From: JAGDXO01 sp964541025
Lineage (GTDB): Archaea; Thermoplasmatota; Thermoplasmata; Thermoplasmatales; GCA-001856825
Length of the DNA stretch: 52,543 nucleotides
Assembly (NCBI GenBank): GCA_964541025.1
Contig: CAZIOW010000007.1
Coordinates: forward strand, 1 to 52,543
Direction of reading: 5' to 3'
Shown: one piece after another, positions 33,935 to 41,900 of the stretch
Layout of the letters: each line of letters starts with the position of its first letter
Position numbering within the stretch: the stretch's first letter is position 1
Notes under the pieces: generated by a model
Database searches by the model: none
Seen by the model: the letters and a program-made list of their open reading frames with translations, nothing else
Told to the model about the DNA's origin: nothing
Translations under genes and position numbers: made by a program

Positions 33935-35534
33935 AAATTTTATCTGAAGCTTTTATTCCCAACAGATCTAAGGTTTCTTCCATTGTTGAAATGAATGCTT
34001 TGATTATGGATACCCTCTTACCCATGTTCACTTTATCATCAAGAACCGGGCAATCCCTGTAAAATTGGTTGAATACCGATGCAAGTTCATAAGAATACTT
34101 CGCTACTCTATCAGGTCTCTTATGCTCCGCTGCGTCCCTTATAACATCTGGAAATCTTCCTATCTCCCGCAGTAATCCAGCTTCCATCGGTTCAATATTT
34201 TCTTTCGATGGAGCTTGAATTTCATTAACCTTTTTCAGTATGGAAACTGCCCTTGCATATGAATACATAACGAAGGGGGCTGCCTCTCCATCAAAGTTGA
34301 GGGCCTCTTCCCAGTCGAAGGTTATAGGCTTTTCAGGCGAATATTTTATTATGTTGAATCTTACAGATGCAGTACCTATTTTGAAAGAGATATCATTGAT
34401 TTCTTCCTGTGAAATATCCTGTCTTCTCTTGGTAACCTCAGCCTTTGCCCTTTCAATGGATTCCTGGATCATCTCGCGTACATATATGACATTCCCTCTT
34501 CTCGTGCTCATTTTTCCTTCCTTGGTTACGACGTAAGAATAGAAGATGGGCTCTATGTTCTTGATAGAAATTAAATTCAGCACATACATTAGATTTTTAA
34601 AGTGCTCCTTGTGATCCTCCCCCAGCACATCTATAGAAATGTCAAATTTCTTTGATTTCTGTATGTGATATGCTACATCCCTTGTAAAATACAGGGTAGT
34701 GCCATTTGAGCGTATCAGGAATATTTTTCCATCACCAACAGGTATGTATTTCGCTCCACCCTCATCCATCAGGTACGGGGATAACATTTGAACTACACTC
34801 TTCACTTCGCCATTTGTTATGAAATCACTTTCCCAGACGAACGAATCAAATGAAATGTTGAGATTTTTTAGGTCAGTCAGCACATCACCGAGGAACCTTT
34901 CAAGTTTCTTTCTTGATGCAAGAATAAATTCCCTGTCACCTGACTCTGCCATTTTCATGTTCCTTTCTATTTCATTTTTATGTAAATCTATCTCCTCGTA
35001 ATATTTCCTGTATGATTCTGTATAATTTTCTTCCCCGTATAGCTCTGTCCCAAGCAGGAGGGCTTCAACCTGAGTACCTATATCATTGACATAATATTCA
35101 GATTTCACATCATACCCGTATTTCTTATAAATCCTGTAAATGGTATCCCCGATTATGGAATTCCTTACCCTTCCCACATGAAGCGGGCCAGTCGGATTGG
35201 CACTTGTATGCTCCACTAAAACTTTCATATTTTTAGCGCTGAAGCTGAAAAGGGTACCGTCAAGTGCAGTTTTTAGGATCATGTGAGAAAGCTTATTATC
35301 ATTGTATTTCACATTGATGAATTTATTGACTTTTTTAAAAGACATCTCCTCATCAGAAAGTGCTTCTATCTCTCCAGCGTCAATATAAACAGGAGCCTTT
35401 TGCAAATCAATTGTCAAATCACCGAAATTTTTGGGTGCCTTATAAATTCTAATTTTATCTTCAATACCGTATTTCCTTATAATAGGATCTATTTTTTCCC
35501 TTGTTCTTTTCTCCATATATTCAAACGGATGCAT
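33933..35534 (-). CDS. argS: Arginyl-tRNA synthetase
   Basis: Class I aminoacyl-tRNA synthetase charging tRNA(Arg). 533 residues. An N-terminal Add-1 type domain (about 1-100) is followed by the HIGH motif in ANPTGPLHVGRVRNSIIGD (His118 region), the KMSKS counterpart KMSTRRGN (near 349) and a C-terminal helical anticodon-binding domain with YELASVFNQFYRDCPVL, typical of ArgRS. It lies 23 bp downstream of the DUF72 gene on the same strand and may be transcribed with it. Confidence 0.96.
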   Translation of the reverse strand: MHPFEYMEKRTREKIDPIIRKYGIEDKIRIYKAPKNFGDLTIDLQKAPVYIDAGEIEALSDEEMSFKKVNKFINVKYNDNKLSHMILKTALDGTLFSFSAKNMKVLVEHTSANPTGPLHVGRVRNSIIGDTIYRIYKKYGYDVKSEYYVNDIGTQVEALLLGTELYGEENYTESYRKYYEEIDLHKNEIERNMKMAESGDREFILASRKKLERFLGDVLTDLKNLNISFDSFVWESDFITNGEVKSVVQMLSPYLMDEGGAKYIPVGDGKIFLIRSNGTTLYFTRDVAYHIQKSKKFDISIDVLGEDHKEHFKNLMYVLNLISIKNIEPIFYSYVVTKEGKMSTRRGNVIYVREMIQESIERAKAEVTKRRQDISQEEINDISFKIGTASVRFNIIKYSPEKPITFDWEEALNFDGEAAPFVMYSYARAVSILKKVNEIQAPSKENIEPMEAGLLREIGRFPDVIRDAAEHKRPDRVAKYSYELASVFNQFYRDCPVLDDKVNMGKRVSIIKAFISTMEETLDLLGIKASDKI

Positions 35535-35557
35535 TGAATCTAAATAGTAAATTGATA

Positions 35558-36403
35558 TTAATAGTCAATTAAAGATTTCTGATCAGATTGTGAATTAATT
35601 CTCAATCCCAGAAGCTGGGAAAACTGAAGGGCATTGAGTGCGGCTTTTGACTGTGCGTGATTATTGAAATAAATGAAAATATCATTTTTCAAATTTTTGA
35701 TTTTTTCCTTTATACCCTTCAGCTGATTTTCTGAATATAGGTAATCATACTTGTTCAATCTTCCATCAGTAGGAGTTTGTCCATACCAGAGATCAGTATT
35801 TCTCCCGTGTAACCTTATATAATGAAATCTTAGGTTATCCATAACCAAGAAGGGAAATCCTGGGGAGTCAACAGTAACCATTGAAATTCCTCCATTCTCT
35901 ATCAAGTCTGAAAGTTCTAAATAATATTCTTTAAGGAGAAAATTCCTGTTCCTTAGTTCCACTGCTATTTTGAATTCCCTTGGCTTTAGTGCCTCTAAAA
36001 GTAAAGATAATTTATCCTTCCAGTCGTTTACCCTGTTAGGTTCAAAGAAAGGGGAAAACTGGATCAAACCTGCCCCGAGCAATTTATTTTCTTTGAATTT
36101 TGAAAGGACATCATTTTCAAATTCAACTGCAATATCAATAGCCTCGCTGTTAATCCCAGCACTTCCATGGGTGACCTGTTTGGGGAATTTAAATGAGAAT
36201 GAAAAATTTTCAGTGCCTGCGAATTGTTCTATCCATCTGTCAATCATCCCTTTATCAGGATAGCTGTAGAAAGTGGTGTTGATCTCAACAGTATTGAAAT
36301 GCTGTGAATAATAACGCAAATATTCATCAGCCCTCATGGTTTTAGGGTAGAATCTTCCTATCCAATCAGAATAATAGAATCCAGAGCAACCTATGTAAAT
36401 CAT
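35558..36403 (-). CDS. DUF72-family protein (TIM-barrel-like)
   Basis: About 281 residues starting at ATG 36403, where MIYIGCSGFYYSDWIGRFYP matches the usual DUF72 N terminus; a longer frame from 36442 adds 13 hydrophobic residues not expected in the family. Other signatures are FNTVEINTTFYSYP (about 35-48), FSFKFPKQVTHG, AVELRNRNF, and FHYIRLHGRN near the end with YFNNHAQSKAALNA. The family has a conserved barrel fold and no settled biochemical function. It is upstream of argS on the same strand. Confidence 0.88.
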   Translation of the reverse strand: MIYIGCSGFYYSDWIGRFYPKTMRADEYLRYYSQHFNTVEINTTFYSYPDKGMIDRWIEQFAGTENFSFSFKFPKQVTHGSAGINSEAIDIAVEFENDVLSKFKENKLLGAGLIQFSPFFEPNRVNDWKDKLSLLLEALKPREFKIAVELRNRNFLLKEYYLELSDLIENGGISMVTVDSPGFPFLVMDNLRFHYIRLHGRNTDLWYGQTPTDGRLNKYDYLYSENQLKGIKEKIKNLKNDIFIYFNNHAQSKAALNALQFSQLLGLRINSQSDQKSLIDY

Positions 36404-36480
36404 TAAAATAATTATGCAAATTAAATCTATATATTTTCTCAATAATTTCAGATAAATTTTTATTCTAAATATGAGTTATA

Positions 36481-36717
36481 ATGACAATGAACATCATCAA
36501 AGTTGAAGAGTTGAATCCTGACACATCTTTCAAAATAAAGACTGAATCCTATCTTTATCTCACCGCCAAGAAAATGCTTGAATACGGGAAGGGGGATAGG
36601 GATAAGCTCATGGATTACATGAAAGAAAGAATAGAAAAGATTGAAAAGCTTTCAAAAGTTTCTAGGCCAATGGTTATAGTGGAAAATGGGGAGAAGATTC
36701 TGGAGGTCAGCAAATGA
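36481..36717 (+). CDS. Small hypothetical protein, 78 residues
   Basis: Soluble, highly charged protein with a predicted helix over about 25-60 (LTAKKMLEYGKGDRDKLMDY and MKERIEKIEKLSK) and a short strand pair at each end. No known family. ATG 36481 or 36487 (MNIIKVEELN) may be the start. Its stop overlaps the start of the CBS-domain gene by 4 nt (ATGA), so the two products are probably translationally coupled. Confidence 0.65.
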   Translation: MTMNIIKVEELNPDTSFKIKTESYLYLTAKKMLEYGKGDRDKLMDYMKERIEKIEKLSKVSRPMVIVENGEKILEVSK

Positions 36718-37262
36718 GCAGCATAGTTGCAAGGGATGTAATGTCCAGAAATCCTATTTCAGAGTATTCACAGGAATCAGTAATAAAGGGCGCACAAATA
36801 ATGCGTGACAAGGGAATCAGCTCAATCCTCATTATTAAGGACAATATTGTTAAGGGTATAGTGACAGAGAGGGACCTCGTAACTAAAATAGTAAGTAAAG
36901 GTCTTGATCCATCTAAAGTAACTCTTGGAGAAATAATGAGCTCTCCTCTCGTGACAGTTAATGATGATACGCCACTTGAGCTTGCGGCTGAACTGATGTG
37001 GAAGAATAAGATAAGGAGATTACCTGTTAAAAAGGGAGACAATATAATAGGAATACTGACAGAAAATGATATAGTGAGGATCTCTCCCGGTCTCATTGAA
37101 ATAACAAGGGAGATTTCAAGTGACAAGAACTATCAATTAATTGCAGGACTTCATGGGATATGCGACAGATGCCATGAATATTCAAATAATCTGGTATACA
37201 GGGCGGGGAAGTATTACTGTGAACTTTGCTATTCTGATATAATATCGTCCTTGAACGAATAA
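36714..37262 (+). CDS. CBS-domain pair protein with C-terminal zinc ribbon
   Basis: 182 residues. Two CBS motifs (about 8-62 and 72-126) are shown by MSRNPISEYSQESVIKGAQI, DKGISSILIIKDN and GIVTERDLV, then EIMSSPLVTVNDDTPLELA and GILTENDIVRISP. The last part carries a possible zinc ribbon, CDRCHEYSNNLVY followed by YYCELC (about 145-176). CBS pairs bind adenosine nucleotides and regulate partner activity; the ribbon suggests nucleic-acid or protein contact. The partner is not identified, but the coupled upstream 78-residue protein is a candidate. Confidence 0.88.
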   Translation: MSSIVARDVMSRNPISEYSQESVIKGAQIMRDKGISSILIIKDNIVKGIVTERDLVTKIVSKGLDPSKVTLGEIMSSPLVTVNDDTPLELAAELMWKNKIRRLPVKKGDNIIGILTENDIVRISPGLIEITREISSDKNYQLIAGLHGICDRCHEYSNNLVYRAGKYYCELCYSDIISSLNE

Positions 37263-37300
37263 TTATACCTTTCAAAATTAATTTTTTTCTTTGGTAACGA

Positions 37301-38419
37301 GTGCATAAGAGTATTCTATTAAAAAATTATAAGAGAAAGATGGAAAATAAATCAGGAAGGGAATTAGATACTGCACATGGGTCTCTTGAGTTACCAATTT
37401 TTTTACCAGTGGCAACGAGGGGGTTTGTGAAGGCAGTCCCGATGTACAAAATCAATGATATGGGAATAAAGGCTATGATATCTAATTCTATGCATCTTGC
37501 CCTGACTCCTGGACTTGATAAGCTCGAAGAAAGGGGAGGCATCAATGGTTTCACAGGATTCAATGGCAGTTATTTCACTGATTCAGGTGGATTCCAGATT
37601 TTGAGGGAGGAACTAGTTAAGATTGATGATAGCGGCATTCTATTCCAGGATAAGAAAAGCGGGAACTCGATGAAGGTAACACCTGAAATAAGCTCAGATA
37701 TTCAGAAGAGGATAAGGAGCGATGTTGCAATGATGCTTGATGACTGTCCTCCTTACGGGGCTGAAGAAATAAGATATAAAATATCTGTAAGAAGAACTTA
37801 TGAATGGGGTAAGGTATTCTCATCTATGAAAGTTCCCGGGCAGAAGAGATTCGGTATAATACAGGGGGGATTTGATTATGAACTCAGGAAAGAAAGTGCA
37901 TCCCTTATGCTGTCACTTGATTTTGATGGTTTTGCAATTGGTGGCCTGAAAATAGGTGAACCAAAGGAATTGACTGACAGGATGCTGGAAAAGACAGTGA
38001 GTCTCATCCCGTCAGAGTTTCCAAAATATCTCATGGGGGTGGGGGATCCTGTTTCAATATATCAGTATTCAGGAATGGGTATAGATATCTTTGACTCTAC
38101 CTATCCGACAAGAAATGCAAGGCACGGCTACGCTCTCACTGAATATGGGCCAGTTAATTTAAAGAATTCAAAATTCTCAATGGATTTTTCTCCTATTGAA
38201 AATGGTTGTGAATGCGAAACCTGCAGATTTTACTCCAAATCAGCCCTGAGGGAACTGCTGAAGAATGAGGACCCTTCATTCCAGTACCTTGTAACAATCC
38301 ATAATCTGGACTTCATGAACAGGTTTATTAGTTATGCCAGGCATAACAGGGAAAGGGCTAAGCAGATCGCAATAAATTTCAGTAAAAATCATAATGATGT
38401 AATTGATAACCTCCAATAA
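37301..38419 (+). CDS. tgt: tRNA-guanine transglycosylase, bacterial-type (short)
   Basis: Exchanges guanine in tRNA for a 7-deazaguanine. The 372-residue length equals bacterial TGT; archaeal ArcTGT is usually 450-650 with a PUA domain, which is missing here. Residues match the bacterial enzyme: Asp94 in YFTDSGGFQI, FGIIQGG (about 184-190), GGLKIGEPK (214-222), the nucleophile Asp265 in FDSTYPTRNARHG, and zinc ligands C303, C305, C308 and H334 (CECETC and TIHNL). This implies preQ1 or queuine insertion at G34 rather than preQ0 at G15. It starts with GTG 37301; ATG 37340 is an alternative. Its stop directly abuts tRNA-Cys. Confidence 0.9.
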   Translation: MHKSILLKNYKRKMENKSGRELDTAHGSLELPIFLPVATRGFVKAVPMYKINDMGIKAMISNSMHLALTPGLDKLEERGGINGFTGFNGSYFTDSGGFQILREELVKIDDSGILFQDKKSGNSMKVTPEISSDIQKRIRSDVAMMLDDCPPYGAEEIRYKISVRRTYEWGKVFSSMKVPGQKRFGIIQGGFDYELRKESASLMLSLDFDGFAIGGLKIGEPKELTDRMLEKTVSLIPSEFPKYLMGVGDPVSIYQYSGMGIDIFDSTYPTRNARHGYALTEYGPVNLKNSKFSMDFSPIENGCECETCRFYSKSALRELLKNEDPSFQYLVTIHNLDFMNRFISYARHNRERAKQIAINFSKNHNDVIDNLQ

Positions 38420-38492
38420 GGGTAGGTGGCAGAGCGGCTATGCGCGGGACTGCAGATCCCGTTTTATTGGGGTTCGAATCCCCACCTACCCT
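38420..38492 (+). tRNA. tRNA-Cys (GCA)
   Basis: GGGTAGG (38420-38426) pairs with CCTACCC (38485-38491), and the discriminator is T (U73), the cysteine identity base. The anticodon stem CGGGA/TCCCG encloses CTGCAGA, anticodon GCA. The T arm GGGG TTCGAAT CCCC is intact. The first base follows the TAA of tgt with no gap, so the tRNA is either processed from the tgt message or transcribed from a promoter inside tgt. Confidence 0.95.
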
Positions 38493-38611
38493 TCAGCATT
38501 TGATTCAATGCAATGAAAAATTACCAACGAATGATTCACCACTTTCATAATACTTTTTGTTCAGAGTCAAATTGAAAGAAAAATGACAAAAGGAATTAAT
38601 ACATTCATTGA

Positions 38612-39247
38612 TTGAAATATGCATTGATTAAAAATGATTTTTGGAAATTTTTAAAGGATAAGAATATTGAGAAACAAGAGATAGAGAAAACAATAAGTGA
38701 AAGCAATGACATTGTAGAATACTGCGAACGCATGACTGCCGGAAATGACTACTGGCAGATTTCAGAGGATGAGATAAGGGTAATTTTCACTGTTATAAAT
38801 TTTTATAATCCATCTGTCGTCATAGAAACGGGAGTTGGCCCGGGGGTATCAACAACAGCGATACTCTCCGCAATCAATAAAAGAGGAATGTTGATAAGCA
38901 TAGATCCAGGCATTCCCTATGGAAAGGGAGATAAGGAAATTGGATTTGCAATTCCTGCGGCCTTAAAAACAAATTTCAAACTAGTCAGGGGAAAATCTCA
39001 AGAGAAAATTGATGAAGTTCTGAGAAGTATTGAAAAAGTTGACGTATTCTTTCACGATTCTGAACATACATACAATAATATAATGTTCGAACTTAATTCT
39101 GTATGGCCAAAACTTTCAAAGAATTATCTTATCATGGTAGACAATTATGACTGGACCGATGCACCTAAAGATTTTGCGAATGAAAGGGGATTGGCTATAA
39201 TTAACCCTGCAGACGATCTGGCCTTTATTTTCCAGCCGGGCAAATGA
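38612..39247 (+). CDS. Class I SAM-dependent methyltransferase-like protein
   Basis: 211 residues with a Rossmann methyltransferase core: VVIETGVGPGVSTTAILSAI (about 70-89, motif I), LISIDPGIPYG (motif II acidic residue), VDVFFHDSEHTYNNIMFEL (about 144-162) and IMVDNYDW (about 181-188). The HDSEHTY block is shared with cephalosporin-hydroxylase/FkbM-like and macrocin O-methyltransferase groups. The substrate is unknown. A TGA stop lies right before TTG 38612 and no in-frame ATG precedes the conserved region, so the start is TTG or Met43; I prefer TTG. Confidence 0.72.
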   Translation: MKYALIKNDFWKFLKDKNIEKQEIEKTISESNDIVEYCERMTAGNDYWQISEDEIRVIFTVINFYNPSVVIETGVGPGVSTTAILSAINKRGMLISIDPGIPYGKGDKEIGFAIPAALKTNFKLVRGKSQEKIDEVLRSIEKVDVFFHDSEHTYNNIMFELNSVWPKLSKNYLIMVDNYDWTDAPKDFANERGLAIINPADDLAFIFQPGK

Positions 39248-39372
39248 GAAAATGTTCAGGAAAAATTGTAATGAAATCACAAGTGGAATGTTGATTGAAA
39301 CCCCCTGTTTAAAGATTCAGGATTTATAGTGAAAAATAGAGGATAATGCTATAGCAATAATGTCAACTAATT

Positions 39373-40128
39373 TCAGAACTTAGGTGAAATTGAATCAATG
39401 TCTATGCCAATTCCATTTAACCAGTAAAGAGTTAGTATTTCTTTCTGTCTGAGGTAATCCAATTTACGTGATTTGTAATCAGTCATTCCGGAATCAAAAT
39501 CTGTTCTGAAAAGTATCAAGTTCTCAGCCTTTCCCTTGAATCTGAACTTCCCCTTACCCTGCAAAAGATCTGACCATTCCTCAGCATCAATCTCTCCCTT
39601 GCTTCTCTTTATGATATTCTCAGCGGATATCCTCACAAAATTCCAGGAAAAAGATCTACCAATGAAGATAAAGGCGGAATATGAGTGAAATATACTGAAC
39701 GATATTTTATCAAGAATCACCTTCCTCTCAGGCTCCCTGGAAAATAAGGAGTAATCTGAAGACATGAATTCACCTATCGTTTTTTCAAGCTGTATTTTAT
39801 CCAGAGGTTCAGGATGAATGTATAAATAGTGCTTTATAACTTTCCCCCTCAATTTTATGTATTCATCGCTCTCTCTGTAGCCCTTGACGTATATCCCCTC
39901 AATTGTGTCAACTATCCTGCAGACCTTTAGGCAGTCTTCAGTTTTCAACTCTATTATATTGGAGCTAGCTCTGACCCCAGAATCTGTTCTGGAGGATACC
40001 ACAATCTTATTTATCCCAATTGGCTTCAGGGCATTTAGTATTTCACCCTGGACAGTCCTGACTCCGGGCTGTATCTGAAAACCATGGAATGAATCATCAT
40101 ATGCTATATTCAGCAGGCAGTATTTCAT
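39373..40128 (-). CDS. truA: tRNA pseudouridine synthase A
   Basis: Makes pseudouridines at positions 38-40 of the anticodon arm. 251 residues. The catalytic aspartate is in VVSSRTDSGVRASSNIIEL (Asp near 49), following the family's FHGFQIQPGVRTVQGE. Further blocks are HYLYIHPEP and FSWNFVRISAENIIK. Its start lies inside the end of the AGT/EndoV gene (32-nt overlap), so it is the last gene of the thiI-rnz-ogt/endoV-truA operon. Confidence 0.94.
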   Translation of the reverse strand: MKYCLLNIAYDDSFHGFQIQPGVRTVQGEILNALKPIGINKIVVSSRTDSGVRASSNIIELKTEDCLKVCRIVDTIEGIYVKGYRESDEYIKLRGKVIKHYLYIHPEPLDKIQLEKTIGEFMSSDYSLFSREPERKVILDKISFSIFHSYSAFIFIGRSFSWNFVRISAENIIKRSKGEIDAEEWSDLLQGKGKFRFKGKAENLILFRTDFDSGMTDYKSRKLDYLRQKEILTLYWLNGIGIDIDSISPKF

Positions 40129-40993
40129 CCCTGTACCTCCTGCTTAGCCTATCAGGGTAAGTGGTGTGAGGAAAATAGTTGCTTTCAGTTATTTTTCTTA
40201 ATGCATAATCATAATTTATCCTATTTCCCTTTGATATTATATATTTTTTAAATATTCTTGCCAGTTCTTCACTGCCATCATACACTCTATTCTCCCTGAT
40301 GACTCCAGTAAGCAATCTTTTTGCCATGCCAATGGTGGAAACGCTTTTCACTATTCCCACAACAGTGGCAACTCCCTTCCTGTCCCTGTGGAGGATTCCA
40401 TTTCCATCTATAATGTTGATGCAATCTTTTTCAACGAGTGACTCGTATATTTCACCCTCTCTGAGGTAAAGGTAATTAGGAATATAGGGAGATTTTACAT
40501 CTTTAACCACTACCTGGAATTCAATTCCTTCTCTGAATGTGACTCCTACTCCCACTCCTGTTTCGCCATAATATGAAATATCTAAAGCTCTCAAACATTC
40601 AGGTCTATCATCGTTTTCATCAATTTTAAGTTCATTACTCCAGTCCCTGTATTTTTGGAGTGGAAAATCTGTTTTGAACTCTCTGAATCTTTTTTCGTTG
40701 AAATTTTCTATTTTACCTTTTACGACATTCACTCCTTCCATTTTTAAGCGTCTTATTTTTTCCTCTATCCCCGATGGGTGTGTGAACCCTCCAAGGCTTC
40801 CATCAGAGCTCACTACCCTGTGGCACGGGTATCTTGAAGGGTCCTTATTGCCAGATAGCATCTGTCCAACTGCCCTTGAGGCTATAATATCTCCTAGGGC
40901 AGTTGCAATATCACCATAAGTAGTCACAGATCCTTCTGGAACTTGTTCCAGGAGTTTGTAAAATTCATCATAGATGTTTATTTCAAACTTCAC
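40097..40993 (-). CDS. Fused O6-alkylguanine-DNA alkyltransferase / endonuclease V
   Basis: 298 residues joining two repair proteins. Residues 1-100 are the AGT C-terminal domain with the alkyl-acceptor Cys57 in YPCHRVVSSDG; the usual AGT N-terminal domain is absent. Residues about 115-298 are endonuclease V: metal ligands Asp138 (RALDISYYGE), Glu179 (YLYLREGE) and Asp196 (INIIDGNGILHRD), the PYIP wedge (169-172) and a late TTYPDRLSRRYRDE block. Fusion proteins of this kind from Ferroplasma acidarmanus have both activities. Its start overlaps the RNase Z gene by 11 nt and its end overlaps truA by 32 nt. Confidence 0.94.
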   Translation of the reverse strand: MKFEINIYDEFYKLLEQVPEGSVTTYGDIATALGDIIASRAVGQMLSGNKDPSRYPCHRVVSSDGSLGGFTHPSGIEEKIRRLKMEGVNVVKGKIENFNEKRFREFKTDFPLQKYRDWSNELKIDENDDRPECLRALDISYYGETGVGVGVTFREGIEFQVVVKDVKSPYIPNYLYLREGEIYESLVEKDCINIIDGNGILHRDRKGVATVVGIVKSVSTIGMAKRLLTGVIRENRVYDGSEELARIFKKYIISKGNRINYDYALRKITESNYFPHTTYPDRLSRRYRDEILPAEYSI

Positions 40994-41900
40994 TGAGTTT
41001 CACTTCCATCTCCATCAGATCCTCAGCCGTTTCAGTATTATCGAAAATATTCTTTGCCTCCGAAAGAATTGGTTTTATATCATTGTACCTTGGACTGAAA
41101 TGAATCAGAATAAGCTTCTTTGAATTTGAGAGCAGAGCCTGTTCAGCGGCATCCTTGCCAGTGGAATGACCGTAAGATCTGACCTTATCTGAAAGGCTCA
41201 TATCACCCGTGGCCTCATGAATGAGAACAGTCGAATCCCTGAAAAGATCAATGAGATGGGGATCCTTCCTGGTATCTCCTGAATAGGATATTTTTCTTCC
41301 CTTCCTTATGTCCGATGATAGGTCCTGTATCCTGATAATCCTGTTATTGAAATTAATCTCTCCAAATTTTCTTATTTTTTCCAACAATTTTCTGGGGACA
41401 TTGTTCTCCTCTATTTTTTTCTCATCAAACCTGAATGAATCCTTTTCCTTGAGTGTGAAAGACAGAGCCGGGACAGGGTGACTTGCACGGAATGACTGTA
41501 CTGTATACTCACCGAAATCTATGATCGTACCATCACCCATCTCTTTAATCGATATATCAAAGCTCAATGAATAATAACCCAGCGACAGCAAATCAGATAC
41601 TATTATGGAAGCTCCCGACGGTCCATATATTTCCAATGGTTCCTCCCTTCCGTACAGGCTCATGGTTTGTATTAGCCCCGGAAGGCCAAGGAAATGGTCC
41701 CCGTGGAAATGTGTTATGAAAATTCTCTTTATCTTCATTATAGAAAGGGAACTCTTCATGATTCTTGTCTGCGTCCCCTCGCCGCAATCAAAGAGTATAG
41801 CCTCATCTCCCAGTCTTATCCCTATTGATGCAGTATTCCTGAACTGCGTTGGCCAGGAACCTCCAGTCCCAAAAAAATACAGTCTTATGGAACTTATCAT
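40983..41900 (-). CDS. rnz: Ribonuclease Z (tRNA 3' processing endonuclease)
   Basis: Cuts tRNA precursors after the discriminator so that CCA can be added; none of the tRNAs here encode CCA, which makes it essential. 305 residues, the short RNase Z form. The metallo-beta-lactamase core shows LYFFGTGGSWPT, THFHGDHFLGLPG (H64, H66, D68, H69), ISYSGDTRKD and LIHEATGDMS, and a C-terminal HFSPRY histidine. It begins immediately after the thiI stop. Confidence 0.95.
   Translation of the reverse strand: MISSIRLYFFGTGGSWPTQFRNTASIGIRLGDEAILFDCGEGTQTRIMKSSLSIMKIKRIFITHFHGDHFLGLPGLIQTMSLYGREEPLEIYGPSGASIIVSDLLSLGYYSLSFDISIKEMGDGTIIDFGEYTVQSFRASHPVPALSFTLKEKDSFRFDEKKIEENNVPRKLLEKIRKFGEINFNNRIIRIQDLSSDIRKGRKISYSGDTRKDPHLIDLFRDSTVLIHEATGDMSLSDKVRSYGHSTGKDAAEQALLSNSKKLILIHFSPRYNDIKPILSEAKNIFDNTETAEDLMEMEVKLSEV

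Noticed and set aside
35558..36442. Signal peptide on the DUF72 protein
   Set aside because: The hydrophobic N-terminal residues come from an over-extended start; the family N terminus begins at the later ATG (36403).
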